NCBI GenBank assembly: GCA_014529385.2
Contig: CM043942.1
Location: 62,641,184-62,705,183 of the forward strand
DNA length: 64,000 nucleotides
Source: Adiantum capillus-veneris
Taxonomy: Eukaryota > Streptophyta > Polypodiopsida > Polypodiales > Pteridaceae
Reading direction: 5' to 3'
Shown: piece by piece, positions 1 through 11,999 of the stretch
Layout: every line of letters starts with the position of its first letter
Position numbering within the stretch: the first letter of the stretch is position 1
Notes under the pieces: model-generated
What the model was told of the DNA's origin: nothing
What the model saw: only the letters and a program-made list of their open reading frames with translations
Databases searched by the model: none
Position numbers and translations under genes: made by a program

Positions 1-1
1 C

Positions 2-1426
2 CTCAATAGTAAAAAAAGACGGCATACATGGGAGTGAACCATGAAATGGCATTTTTTCAGTATTTGCTTGCTCATATAATTGCCTACAATGTGTGTACAT
101 ATCCACTAGACTCAAGTTACTAAAATTCTCAACCCGCTTGCCTCTCAAGTTTCTCCAAAATCTTCCACATGCATGTGCCTTTTCTTGGACTTGAAATTCT
201 TGTTGCTTTACTTCCCATCTTCTTCTCTTATTTTGAATCAATGCCTTGTATGTATGCAAATGACTCTGATAGTTTTCTTTGTCCATAGTTGCATCAAGCT
301 TTATCAAGGACTTTCGAGCATCTTGACGTTCTTTATCAAACCACCTTTTGCGTGATCTATCTTTGTTGATACCATGGAGATGCTTTATGGCAAAGCATTC
401 TTCCGCACAAGAACAAATAGCTTTCTTGAAAGCTTCCCATTTAGTTTCCAATGGTGCATCACATTGAAGCTTTGTCATCCATAATTTTTGCTCAACCATT
501 TCAATGTACATTGGTGCCCGTTTGAAATCCATACATAGTGATAACTTCTCTTTCCTTTGGCTGAGATTATCATGCTTAGTTGCTTCTCCACATGAAAGGT
601 CAATACATAAGGTGCGATGGTCGGATTCCGGGGTCCATTGACCAAACATAAAACTCTTTATGCGATACATGATGGCTTCAGAGAGTAGCATATAGTCAAT
701 CACACTATCCCCATTATGTCTCCTACATGTAAATCCATTGGTTCCACTCCACAAAGATACACCATTGGCAATGAGCATACCCGTGCTATTACACATGTGT
801 AAAAGTAACTTTCCATAGTGATCTGGCTCTTTCTCATCCATTGAAGTACGATCATACAAGTGAACTTCCTCCAACTCCCTTGAAATGTATGGCATATCAA
901 ATTGTTGAGTATCATGTTGCAATGTTTTTGTGTGAGCATTCATATCCTCAAATACAATAACAGCACCTTCACCTTTGAAATAAGCAATGTCCTCTTCCAA
1001 ATCAGAAAATGGTTGATCTCTATCCATGCAAGCATAAAAGGGAGAATCATGATGAGGAATGTAGCAACCGGCTACAAAAATGGGTGCGGGTGCTCTTTTT
1101 GGTGTCATAATTTTCAGCCATACATAACGTTTGTACTTGTCATCTTTCACAATTGATACAAAATCTTCCAATCCTTTCTTAACCATACATGCTAACCCTC
1201 CTTGTCCTCTTCGTTGCTTGAGATTCTTTGACCACATCAATGAATGTACATTGTAATCCTCCAAGCCGTTAATCCGTTGTGTATCATGCTCCCAAGTTTC
1301 AACAAGAAGTACAACATCGGCTTTGCTTGTTAGTTCATCAATGCCAACCCCCGCATTCCATGGGTATCCATTACAATTCCAAAAGCATATTTTCAATTGT
1401 AACTCGGTCTCATAGGTCACGCATCC
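2..1426 (-). CDS. LINE ORF2, endonuclease domain (partial)
   Basis: This is the start of LINE ORF2, the endonuclease/exonuclease/phosphatase domain that nicks target DNA for target-primed reverse transcription. I read the frame from 1426 to base 2 without finding a stop, about 475 codons. Catalytic landmarks in order: WNCNG near the start, LVETW (metal-binding Glu), GCYIPH, EDMNAH (the usual form is GDFNAH, so the active Asp and Asn remain), SVIDYML and ESDHRTL. The region after about codon 280 is basic and helical, as in the linker before the reverse transcriptase, which lies off the edge. No ATG precedes the domain in this frame. It follows ORF1 directly after one in-frame TAG (1427-1429). 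Translation could therefore use readthrough or reinitiation, or the TAG could be a decayed sense codon. Confidence 0.88.
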
Positions 1427-2254
1427 CTATTTGCTTGAGAGACTTTCCTCCTCCTTGGGCACATTTTCTTCATGAGAGATCTCCTTGTTTTTATTATTCT
1501 TTTCCTCATATGCCTTGCGACGCATATTTTGTTGCTTAATAGTGCGATCTTCACATACAAAACATTTTGTATCCCTCAAATAGATCCAACTATTATCAAG
1601 GATAATCTTTCGCTTGGTTTCATCCGGCATGGTGCATACAATTGGCCGTTCTCCCGAGCGAGGAGCTCCTTGCTTCCCCACTCTATGTGCTCCATAGACC
1701 ATAACTCTAGACATGCCAAAGTGGGTTTTGAAGAAATCTTCAATAACAATGGCAAGAGAAGGAGGTGTCTCTAACTTCTCTTCAGGAATTCCACGAATAA
1801 CAATGTTCTTGGAACGTCGCTCCCGTTCCTTCAACTCCTCCACATCCACATTCTCAACATTCTTTGTTTGAACCATAGCTTGCATGAGTGAGGAATTAGA
1901 AACCACATTGCTACCACATACATCAGCCCAAGACTTGTTTGTGCATACATTTTTCATGTCGCATACATCCCAGCTCATAGTGTCCAATTTCTCCTCTTTC
2001 AATACATGGTCATGCTCTACTTTGCTCATCCGCTCCTTCAAATCATTCAAGTCCACAAGAGAGCGTTTACATTCCTTGACTTCCTCTTCAAGTTACATCA
2101 AACGTGTTGTTTGCATCTCAAGTGTCCTCTTGAGATTCTCATTCTCAACCACAAGTACCCTTGGTGTGCCATTCTCCATTGCAAGTGCTCGTAAGTCTTC
2201 GCCTTTTTTGTTTACGGTCTCTGGCAATGATACCATTACCATCTTGGTGGCCAT
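1427..2254 (-). pseudogene. LINE ORF1, coiled coil plus RNA-binding domain, one internal stop
   Basis: This is L1-type ORF1, an RNA chaperone that coats LINE RNA. I chose the ATG at 2252-2254 because a stop lies just upstream in the same frame. The first ~110 residues are heptad-rich and charged (coiled coil). The second half carries the L1 RRM-like signature NIVIRGIPEE followed by IEDFFKTHFG and YGAHRVGKQG. A basic, Lys/Glu-rich tail follows. A TAA at 2093-2095 interrupts the frame about 53 codons in, right in the coiled coil; downstream translation could only restart at non-ATG or later codons. The ORF ends with TAG at 1427-1429, immediately in frame with ORF2. Confidence 0.8.
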
Positions 2255-2993
2255 AATGGTTACTAATATCCTCTACAAGAAATTGCACTAAGTTATACAC
2301 ATTTAAGGATTTACCCACCATTTTTCATATGTAGATAATGCCACTTGCTACATTGAAGTTGAAAATTCGACTACCATTTTCTTTCTCCATTGCTTCGCCA
2401 TCTTGTAGTGACATTTCCTATCCTTTCCTAGTACCTATCTTGTAATTGGGGCACTATTGATATGATGCAGTGTAATACTTTGAAGGTGATGACAATAGCA
2501 ATGAAGCAATGGGAAAAACTCTATCTGATAAGATCGTTCCACAACAACCCTAGTCAATTACATGGGCTATTGCACCAGGCTGGCCATAACTTGTTTGTGT
2601 GTGGCTCTTTATAATTAGCATCTTGCATGCTCTTTCCCAAGATCTCATAGTGGGATTGTGGTTATGCATGCGAACAAAAGAAATTGTGGTCATACCTTTG
2701 TCCTCCTTTAAGGGATGCCAAACATGTAGCGACAGTAGTATCTTTTTGTTTGTCTAAAAAAGCATTGCACTAAATTTACCAGGTAGCGAAAAAGGAGGAA
2801 GGGGTAATGTCCTCTTTAAAGGCATTTGATTGACCTTGTAATTAATTGTAGAGAGTGCAATTAATTGTATAAAGAAGGCTTACATTATACATTTAATCCT
2901 TCCAAATATGTGATTTTTTGTTGAAACAGTGAATATTTGTCTTTTTTATCCGTACATGGCCACCTTGTAGTTGTAAGAATTTATATTCATCTT
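2255..2993. other. No gene seen; possible LINE 5' UTR
   Basis: AT-rich sequence with no ORF I can support. Part of it may be the 5' UTR of the minus-strand LINE. A short phrase near 2460-2505 (GATGCAGTGTAATACTTTG and what follows) recurs in diverged form near 4145-4180, suggesting scattered remnants of an old repeat. Confidence 0.4.
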
Positions 2994-3082
<89 letters not shown>

Positions 3083-3095
3083 CACACACACACAT
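2994..3095. repeat. Compound microsatellite (CT)n(CA)n
   Basis: About 44 bases of CT repeat run directly into about 45 bases of CA repeat, then a short CT/CA tail. ORFs of alternating Ser-Leu, Thr-His or Cys-Val on either strand are artefacts of the repeat. Confidence 0.97.
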
Positions 3096-3312
3096 CGGCA
3101 TGGGGGCATTACCTCAACAAGCAAAGTCATGGTTTGAGGACTTGTTGTTAGCCTTCCCAAGCAAAAAAATGGGTCTTGTCAATTGTTTCTAGGAAGTCAC
3201 ATTTTGTAACAAAAATTTCATTCCAAACAAAAAAATTGTGATTAGACTTGCTTTGTTGCTGACATTGATTCTTGCCCGCAAACGTACCTAGATATAAATC
3301 CCCCCTCCCCCC

Positions 3313-3348
3313 TTCTCTCTCTCTCTCTCTCTTTCACACACACACACT
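3313..3348. repeat. Short (CT)n(CA)n microsatellite
   Basis: A shorter version of the compound repeat 220 bases upstream, with the same order of CT then CA. Such CT-CA compound tracts recur in this part of the window. Confidence 0.9.
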
Positions 3349-3446
3349 TTTTTTTGTAAATCTGCTTTGATTAATTTACAAGTGGGAAACCTCAAAGCGA
3401 GGAAAACCCACGGAAAGAAAGGGATACAAAAGACGGAGCACTATGA

Positions 3447-3448
<2 letters not shown>

Positions 3449-3494
<46 letters not shown>

Positions 3495-3508
3495 AACACA
3501 CACACACT
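3449..3508. repeat. Microsatellite (CT)n with short (CA)n tail
   Basis: About 40 bases of CT repeat followed by a short CA run. It is the third compound CT/CA tract within 500 bases; the three may derive from duplication or from repeated slippage. Confidence 0.92.
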
Positions 3509-3509
3509 T

Positions 3510-4942
3510 GTTGGCATGGGAGCGTTGGGAGAGGGGGGGAGAGCAAGAGTTGGCATGGACATGATAAGGGACACAAAGAAAATTAAAGTGGGGAGGCACA
3601 TATGGAAACTCAAATCGTAGTGAATGTTGATAGTTCAAGAGTGTTAACCGATGCTATTGGATAACAAATAGATTTTATTTTTTCACAACTTTGCATTTGA
3701 AAAACCCTTTTGTAAATTGATTGAGATTGATTATGGATTACCCAAAAAGCCTAAGTGGGATGCTTGCACTTCAAAGCTGTGTAAAACTACTAAGTTTACT
3801 GGGTAAGAGAATTGTCAGCTACAGTATTGATGAGCCTTAAAGCCCATCTAGTGTTGATGGCAACAAAGGAAATCATGGTATGTCTACCTCGCATAGCCTC
3901 ATTGCATTGCTCAAGATTGGATCATGATTTTCTTTGGGTATGCAAGATTCTAGTCTTGATAAATAATGGTCAAGTGGTATATGGCTCCTCTTTTGGTGTT
4001 GCTTGCTACATATGTTAAGTTCCTATATGTAAGCATGAACTATGGTTGAACAAGATCTGTAAGGGTAACTAACATATGCAAAGTTTGTCTCCATTTAGAA
4101 ATGGGAAATAGACCCACAATACTTTGATACACCTTTGCTTTTATGTGATGCAGTATAACGTTTTGGAGGTGATGATAGCTCAGGGAGGTCACTTTATCAA
4201 AAAAGGTACCTATCATGTGAGTTCAACAAAAGCGTAACAAAAGGGTATTGAAATCCCTTAAAACTTACAAAAATAAATTTACAAAAGGATACATATTTTG
4301 CAAATCTCTAAAAAATTTACAGATTTTAAAAGAGAAGGGTTCATTATATTCCTTAAAAATTTCACAAATAATGGATTTTTAAAAAAGGTCTTGGACGCAT
4401 GTGATACAGGAGTTTTACATATAGTGACCTCCCCAAGAATGATAGTAGCAAGAATTATGGAAAAAGTGACATAAATGGTTGGCAAAAAGTGTCATTTCCT
4501 AAATGAGAAATGGCACTTTTGTGCCGCCATTTCTACCATTTTTTTTCAAGTGACATTTATGCCAATTACAAATTGTGACATTTTTAAGCAATTTGTTTGT
4601 CATTCTTTTGAAGCATTTCCACCATTGTTTTGCCACGAGTGTGTCTTTGTTATGCCCTTTTTGTGCCATTTGTGTCAATATTATGCCACCGTTTTGATGC
4701 CATCTTTTGCTATTCTCCCTTTATAGGAATATATTTCTTATTATACCACTATCTAGCTCAAATAGATATAGGAGTATAAAGTTTAAACTCCAAACAAGAA
4801 AATATAATAGAACAAACTAACCAGGATTGATTGACAATCCTTGAAGATCTTAAAATTAAAAACATGTACATTTTCCCATTATAAAAATCTTATGGATTAC
4901 AAGATTCAATACAATTTTTCGCCGGTTAAAAATGATTTGTTG
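3510..4942. other. No gene seen
   Basis: AT-rich sequence with many stops in all frames. The only structure I can point to is the short inverted repeat at 4485-4520. No transposon domain or tRNA-like fold was recognised. Confidence 0.4.
4485..4520. repeat. Short inverted repeat (14-bp stem)
   Basis: AAAAGTGTCATTTC pairs with GAAATGGCACTTTT across an 8-base loop, with one G-T pair. The words TGCCATTT and TGACATTT recur over the next 200 bases, so this may be chance from a locally repetitive region. Confidence 0.4.
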
Positions 4943-4946
4943 GTAT

Positions 4947-5112
4947 TGTGGTGTATGCAAGATAGGACCCAACTAAGCTCCACTTTCACTAGCGAGGCAA
5001 CCACTTATATTGATTATCATGAAGCTATAGCAGGCTGCCATTATCTTGGCACACACATGACCTCGGGACATTCACACTACAACTTGGGCGGACTCACGCC
5101 CTACACACCACA
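4947..5112 (-). repeat. TRIM-like element, 3' LTR
   Basis: This 166-bp repeat closely matches 6354-6520, with scattered substitutions. It lies next to the polypurine tract, so it is the downstream LTR of the minus-strand element. Confidence 0.85.
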
Positions 5113-6353
5113 CCTCCCCCCTTAGGGAGAAAAAGATGGACATCTTTTTAAAATTTTGGGCTGAAAAAGGACTCGACAAAGGGATCAACTCCTATGTCTC
5201 ATCCGGGGTGAGTGATCATACAATGGCTTTGGGGCTAAGGGATTGAGCTTGGGGGCTAGACTCGTCATCATGCCGATCATCTCATCAAGGCAAGGAACTC
5301 GAACATCTCGCTTATGCAAACATTTGGTCGCTATCCCAATGTAATGGACAAGACGAGGAAGGACTGAGGGCTGCATCATAATAATAAGTATGTGATCTGT
5401 TTGCGACATACATCTCTTCCAAAGGGGTTTGGTGTGTTATGAACCTTTATTCAACAAACACTAGATTGCGAAATGAGCTAAAGTTGAAAAAAAACTATGA
5501 AAAGGATAAACGGTGGGGTTGAGATTCTGCATCACAACTATGAAAGCGTAAAAGTTGGGCACCTCTGCAACCAAGCTACAGCAACTCCCAAATCTTCGAG
5601 CATTCTGAAAATAGGATCCTTTGAACACTTGGATTACATCATCTGGCGCACACTCTGCTGCTATATTACTATCACTATCACTTCCCTCTCTTTCTGGATG
5701 TGTAGCAGCCTCATTATCTTCACTGAGCAGCAACCGCCATGTTGAAGATGAGCCTTCAGAGTTGATGGACCCTTTGAGGTTTCTCGGGACCTTCTTGTGA
5801 TCCGAAGCAGAGGATGTGGAACTGAAGAGGTTAAGAGGGAATCGGGTCAGGGTTTAGGTTACAACTGAAAGGGTCAAGAAAACATCGTCGAGGACGGTGT
5901 TGACTCGCTAAGGGTGAAGAGGGAGACGATCATCACCATCCTATTGCTGTGATGGCTATTGCTGAGAGAAATTTGAATGCCTTTCCCTATGACTGATCAT
6001 GTGCAAGCTAGAGAGATGAGAGGCATCACAGGTCATTGGGAAGGAGCGCATAGAGGGAAATAGCAAGCAAGGATACGATGACTTGAGAGCTGGGCTGCTG
6101 AAGGGCAATAATCTTTGAAATGGTTGGCAAAGTGCACGCAGAGGGTTGCACATGGGTTACTACTCTACAGTTGGCAGAGGCACAAGAGATACTGATCTGC
6201 AGTGGGGGGAAGAGATTGGGCCAAGAAATACTCGCTGAGGACTGCAAGGTGTAGAGGCTCGCTCTATCTCTCACCCCATATCGATGGTGAACTTCATCTC
6301 CCACAGAAAAGGAAACAAATCAAGATTTTCTAAATGAACGCCTCCTCCACCAA

Positions 6354-6520
6354 TGTGGTGTATGCAAGATAGGACCCAACTAGGCTCCACTTCCACTAGC
6401 GAAGCCAGCCACTTATATTGATTATCATGAAGCTACAACAGACTGCCATCATCTTGGCACACACATGATCCCGGGAAATTCACACTACAACTTGGGCGGG
6501 CTCACCCCCTACACACCACA
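6354..6520 (-). repeat. TRIM-like element, 5' LTR
   Basis: A 167-bp repeat. Just inside it (minus strand, below 6354) is TTGGTGGAGGAGGCG, a candidate primer-binding site because it holds TGG, complementary to a tRNA CCA end. I cannot assign the tRNA. Confidence 0.85.
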
Positions 6521-6524
6521 GTAT

Positions 6525-9144
6525 GTCTCTATTACTATTCAAAGAGATCATAAAAGCAATATTATCTACAACTTTTGAGAGTCAAATGTTGCAATTCAAG
6601 GCCACCTTAAGCAACGGCTTTAAAAAAAACCACTTCAAAACCTGCAAAACACCACTTGAATACATTAAATTTATTTTAAAAATCAATAAAAATCAAACGA
6701 AAGATGAAATGACAAGCTTCAATAAAAGTTCAAATCATTTCATTCACCATTAACTAAAACATGCCTATGAGCGTAGCATACGTATGCAAGTACACCATAT
6801 AGCCACACATATATCCTCTAGTAGAAAGACGCAACTTCAAACAATTGTATCATCTAATTGGCCTAATATAATGTTGGGTTGGTTGTCATTGAAAATACAC
6901 ATGATAGCCTCTACTGTGATTAAAAGAATGTCTTCGATACTCTTGATTTCTTAGGAGTTCTATTAGGCAAGTCACAAAAGGTATACACTATCTAGTTAGC
7001 CTAGCTCTTTCTCTCCATGTTCGGGTCTCTGCTCTCCCTATTTGTGCATCTTGAGATAATTGGGCCATCCATTTTTATAGAATAGTATGTGGCACTTTCT
7101 TTAATCAAACTTGCTCGATTATTCTTTTTTTACTCGAAAAACCTTGCTCGATGTTTGGTAGAACTCAACCCTTGATAGTAATTGTTGACTTCAACAATGT
7201 CCTTGGGTATGTGCACGATACATGAAAGACACATGTGCCTCTAGATGTGTCAACGCTTCACTTTTTCACAATATAGTAAGATGACCACGTGACCTACTAT
7301 TTGCGGAATGATGCAAAGGTATTCTGCTTGTAGTCAATCACGTAGCAGAGGTTTTCCTATGGAGATGCTGCTGAAGCCAAAACCTTGATAGACACCTAAA
7401 CTTGAGCTTCCAACGTGCCAAGAAATATCTGAGTGACTAGATGTTCTAGAATGCTTGTTACATTAGCACTTGGGAGTATAGGCAACCTCCAAAGGCCATG
7501 TTCTCCAAGAACTTGGAAACCTTTTGTTATCTCTACCAAAATTCAGCAAAGAAACACTTTAGTGCTTGATGGTTTCTGGTACAAGATGTATATTAATGAT
7601 CCTACAACCTACATCATTCTGCTTAGCTTGGAGGAGCAGATGAGCGCTAGTGGGAGGGTTTTCTTTGCAAGGATGCGGTAGCATTTGTGAATGATTTGGC
7701 ATAGGCTAAGAGCAAGGAGGCTATGGTAAAATTCTGTCCATTTGATGTTAGAAAAACTCAAAACCAATTATGAAATTAGGAGACTATTGATGCCAAAGTG
7801 AAGAGTGGGTGCTCTGTTGATACCCCCATTCTGCACCCAAGGCCATCGCAAAAGGGAGTGCTTCTATTCACCAAGCAAACCTTTTTGAGCAAAGCTAGTT
7901 TTGAGGGAAGAAATTCATTTTTTATTGTAATTACAACCTCCATTTCAATAATCCTTTCATCTTTGTATTGTGGGTAACATGAGCTAGGTTTTGTAGATGT
8001 AATTAATTAGCCACAATACATAAAATATCATCACCAACAATCTCAAGAATGGACTCATTGTCTTGAAGCATCTTTTCCTTATTTGTTATCCTCATGATAG
8101 CCAAAGAAGCAAAATAGTGGATAGACAAGTAGCCAGGTTGGTGAAAGTTGATAATCTTTTATGTGGTTGTGAATGGTTAACTAGTCATTAAAAGCGTGTC
8201 TCAACACAAGTAGATGCATGTCAAATTATAAAACCTCAGAAAGCATTGCCAAAGCATACAAAATTGAATAAGATTTATTATAAAACCTCAAAAAGCATTG
8301 CCAAAGCATACAAATTTGGATAGGATATATTATAAAATCCTTTTGGTAGTAAGAATTTATTCTACTACGATCAACTTTAAATTCAATTTTGAGAAAAAAT
8401 TGAGAATTTTGACACCACCAACGTGTCTAGAGTATTCAAAACCCCCAAAATTACTTTTGTGTGACCACAATCGGCATCTGTATGAGAGAGATGCGACCTT
8501 TTTCTTGCCCGGTTTTCTTGCTCGAAAGAGAACACGCCACCGTGCTCTCTTTCAAGAAGGAAAATTAGGCAAGAAAAAAACCACAATCACATCTTTCTCA
8601 TACGGACTTGAACACACATGCTTCAAAATATTTAAAGTTCATTTTATGCCAAAATATGCGTTTTTGGCTAGTTTAACAAAAGAAGTCATTTGTAATCACA
8701 TTAAAGAAAGACATCTGAAGATAATACATCTAACCTTGAGGTTAGTGATGTGGTTTTGTATGTTCTATGGCTAATAGGTTGTATTTTTGTAGCTAATCTA
8801 TGTACATATAAGAGACCTAGTCTTTTGTGTGGCTAATCTATGTACATATAAGAGACCTAGTCTTTTTTACCAAATGTACAAACATAAATCGATTATTAAA
8901 ATGTAATAAATAATTTTACCAACCTTTGCTCGAAAATATCTTTGCTCAAAAAGTTTTGCTCCATTAACAGAGACACTCTGCAAAAGGCATCTCCCCCACC
9001 CAAACCTCAGTATAAGCCCCTCTATCTCTTTCACAAGGAGACATCAAGCTCAGTAATAGAAAAACCTAAATAAATTAACACACCTAACTTCCACTCTCTC
9101 TGTTCCTTATTTGGGTTGTAATAGTTCTCTTTCACTTGTAACAT
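6525..9144. other. No gene seen; contains a 35-bp tandem duplication
   Basis: About 2.6 kb of AT-rich sequence without a recognisable coding region. ORFs at 7433-7681 and 8298-8774 show no known domain and have frequent stops around them. A 35-base segment starting GCTAATCTATGTACATATAA is present twice in tandem at 8792-8826 and 8832-8866. Confidence 0.4.
8792..8866. repeat. Tandem duplication, 35-bp unit, period 40
   Basis: Two identical 35-base copies are separated by five bases. This suggests a recent slippage or repair event. No coding frame is involved. Confidence 0.85.
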
Positions 9145-9149
9145 CATTC

Positions 9150-9341
9150 TGAAGGAGTACGAGCGGAAGTGCGACACGAGAGAGAGTGCGAGAAGAAGAG
9201 CACGACGATATGGTGAACTCGCTCTACTGTAATGTGTAGAGCATAGTGAGTTCTTATTAGGTTTTTACAAAAGAATATGTGTACATACCTGGCGGCCCGC
9301 CCACTTACCTAGGCGACCACATTGGGCTTTATACCCCAACA
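9150..9341 (-). repeat. Copia A1 3' LTR
   Basis: 192 bp, TG...CA ends, nearly identical to 19378-19569. On its internal side the minus-strand sequence AAGTGGGAGGT serves as polypurine tract. Confidence 0.95.
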
Positions 9342-9430
9342 ACCTCCCACTTAAAGTCCAATGTGGTACTTTAAGTGTGAGAGAAGCTACTATACAAGCT
9401 AATATACAAGAGATGTAGAGAAGTGATGTA

Positions 9431-9854
9431 CTACCCTACACCTAACTGCTTGCGAAAATGCGCAAAGCTCTCTGAGGGAAGTCCTTTTGTAAGTAGATCA
9501 GCAGGATTTTCTGTGGTGTGAACTTTGACAAGCTGAAGTTGCTTATCCTCGAGCATTTCCCTGATGAAATGATACTTCACATCCACATGCTTTGTCTTTG
9601 AGTGATAAACTGGATTGCGAGCCAATTGTATAGCACTTTGACTATCACAATATAACACAGGCATCTCTTCTTTGATTACCAAATCTGTTACTAGTCGATT
9701 AAGCCAAATTGATTCTTTGCATGCCTCTGATGCTGCAACATATTCAGCCTCTGTAGTAGACTGAGTAACACAATCTTGTAATCTAGAACGCCATGATACT
9801 GCTCCACCAGCCAATGTAAAGACATACCCTGACGTAGACCTTCAGTTGTCTAAG
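9431..9854 (-). pseudogene. Copia A1 RNase H domain (3' end of pol)
   Basis: The RNase H end of Copia pol, which degrades RNA in RNA:DNA hybrids. Visible in order: RSTSGYVFTLAGGAVSW, STTEAEYVAASEA (catalytic Glu), LYCDSQSAIQLA (catalytic Asp), KTKHVDVKYHFIRE and NPADLLTKGLP near the C-terminus. The ORF closes at 9431. A TGA replaces the Arg codon just before RSTSG, a change expected from CGA. Further upstream the frame meets the nested insertion at 9855; the preceding pol sequence resumes at 15322. Confidence 0.88.
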
Positions 9855-11999
9855 CATTAGGAAAAATATGAACCCTCTAGGGGCCCTTTGGGATTAAGGT
9901 TAATTAGAGGTCAGCCAATAGGAAGAGAGTGGTGGACACACTCTATACCCTCAAAAAAGTAGGGGGACAAGGTAGCCTTACACCTCTTAATTGTCTTTTA
10001 CCTAGTGAGAAGGTAAGGGAGGTGGCTATGGGAAAGAGGGGGGGGGGGGACCACTTTGACCTCTTTTCCCCCACTTTTTGGCCCGGATTTAAAAATACAC
10101 TAAAAATTTCAAATTTTCAAAAAAATTTAAATTTCAAGTTTTCCCTCCGTAAAAGGTCCTCAAACCTATTTCATGGTCAAAAAAGTATTTTTGACTTTCA
10201 AAAGTTAAAAACGTGCACTAAAAAATCCAAAAAATTGATTTTTTTAAAAAACAAATCAAAACATCATTTTCACCCTCCAAAGTCTTTCCAAACCTATTCA
10301 ATAGCTAAAAAGTGTTTTTCTCTCTCTACAAACCTTTTTCCAAGCTCTCCATTGCTGCAACAACCACATGCACCCCCTATAGTCCATCATTATCTCTCTG
10401 CTAGCTTTCTCCCACCTCCATTGTAGCACCAAGCAAGCTCCTCCTCCATCTCTTCCCCTTACCCACCACATAGTTTCACACCAAGCTAGCTCCTCTCCCT
10501 TCTCTCATCTCCATTACAACATGAAACAAGATTCTACTCCTTCTACTTTCATTCACTCACACTACATGGAAACCTCTACTCCCGAAGGTGGCAAAAGTAT
10601 GAGCTCACATGAGTTGCATACCACAACAATAGGAGGTGTGAATATCGCGTGGGCATTGCAAGGGTTCATCTCCAACATAAAGATAGAATGGTAAGAAAAC
10701 TACCCTTGTAGCTTACATTCAGAGCTTAACATCATCTCCATCTTTAAGTTTATCATGCTGGAGAGAATTAACCTCTTTATGGATTTCAGTGTTTAGGCTT
10801 CACACCTCATAACACTGGGTGGTGCTATTTTGTTGATGACTTTGGTGCGCCATCTATAGTTGTGTAGCATGTGATTTGAGTCTCACAATGTAAGTAAGCT
10901 GTGTTATCTATGGAGAGTCGTCAAAGATTTTTCTTGTAATTTATTCTTCGTATAATTGTCATTAGATAATTGGAATGATATCATTTTGTACTTTATAACT
11001 TTGTGCTCACATAATCTTTTGTTTACTTACAGATTCAACTTGTTTTAAGAGGACATGAGCAAGCAACCATGTGCAGAGATGGAAATCACTCTATTTTTGT
11101 TCCTTGAGGAACCTTTCACTACCATGTTAAAAGATTTTGATAAGAATAGTAGGTGTTTTTTAGAATCTTGAACCAATAGGGACTCTCTAGGAGCTCTCAT
11201 AGAAGCCATCCATATAGTACTACTATCTTCCCTAGTGTCATAGACACACAAATACTCAAGTGTATATGAATCTCTAGATGAGGAAGACAAATACTTGTAA
11301 GATAAGCTTAACAGCAACAACATTGTCTCCATTTGTAATTATTTTTCATGAGGCTTGATTCCTCTATAAATGCAATATAAATATATTTTTTTGTTAAATG
11401 GTGTCGCATTGAGTGAGAGTATTTAATTTAGATTACTGAAGTTTCATACAGATCTGAGAAATATTGTTTACTTTTATGGATATTTTGATTTGCATGTACG
11501 ATGATTCAAGTTGCAAGTCTTAATCACTCCACCTTGAAGAAATTCAAGCAATATTTTGATTTCAGTTTAATCATTAATGGTTATTCTTATTAAAGTGGAT
11601 CATAAACTTTGTCAAGATGTCCTCATTTGGGGATGTTGAATATATATCATTAGCAATGTTTCACAAGAACACTAGGTGGACACAAGGAAGTAAAAATTGG
11701 CTCCTTGTTTGGTCGATTTCTAGTGTTTAATGTTTAGTGCACAGGATTTGTGAGGCCGTTGTCATGGGGAGTTCACTAAAGTATATGTAACATAGCACAT
11801 GTGTTCAACAGAAGGGATTTTATATTCTTGTAAAGTTGCAGAAACATGTGTAGATAAGGCCTATAAGGGGTACTTTTAATCCATTCTAGTGAACGCACAT
11901 GATATAGGAAAATTTTACATAGTGAATGCTCCGGACCTTTGAACACAAAGAAAAGGGGGGGGAGCTCTAATTACATCTGAGTGAAAAGAAGTGGAATTT

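Larger units (their letters stand above)
1..2254 (-). mobile_element. L1-like LINE, 5' portion, truncated by window edge
   Basis: A non-LTR retrotransposon on the minus strand. ORF1 (RNA-binding type) is followed by an apurinic-type endonuclease open to the left edge. The reverse transcriptase would lie outside the window. No LTR-like repeats flank it. The 5' UTR probably lies above 2254, but I cannot place its limit. Order and spacing match plant and animal L1 elements. Confidence 0.85.
4947..6520 (-). mobile_element. Small non-autonomous LTR retrotransposon (TRIM-like)
   Basis: Two direct repeats of about 166 bp (4947-5112 and 6354-6520) begin TGTGGTGT and end ACACCACA, a perfect 8-bp inverted terminus. 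They are flanked by a 4-bp duplication GTAT (4943-4946 and 6521-6524). A polypurine tract AAGGGGGGAGG (minus strand, 5113-5123) abuts the left repeat, setting the orientation to minus. The internal region is only about 1.24 kb and encodes no Gag, protease, integrase or reverse transcriptase I can recognise; minus-strand ORFs at 5185-5409, 5461-5733 and 6026-6304 look uncharacterised. Size and structure fit terminal-repeat retrotransposons in miniature, which move with enzymes from other elements. Confidence 0.8.

Noticed and set aside
2893-3192. ORFs of Ser-Leu, Thr-His, Cys-Val and Arg-Glu repeats
   Set aside because: They are translations of the CT/CA microsatellites in several frames; the same applies at 3367-3638, 43902-44240, 44763-45104 and 57471-57820.
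7433-7900. Possible Gag remnant with a C...GH...C zinc-knuckle-like string near 7840
   Set aside because: Spacing does not fit CCHC, and the surrounding frame has many stops with no other Gag motif.
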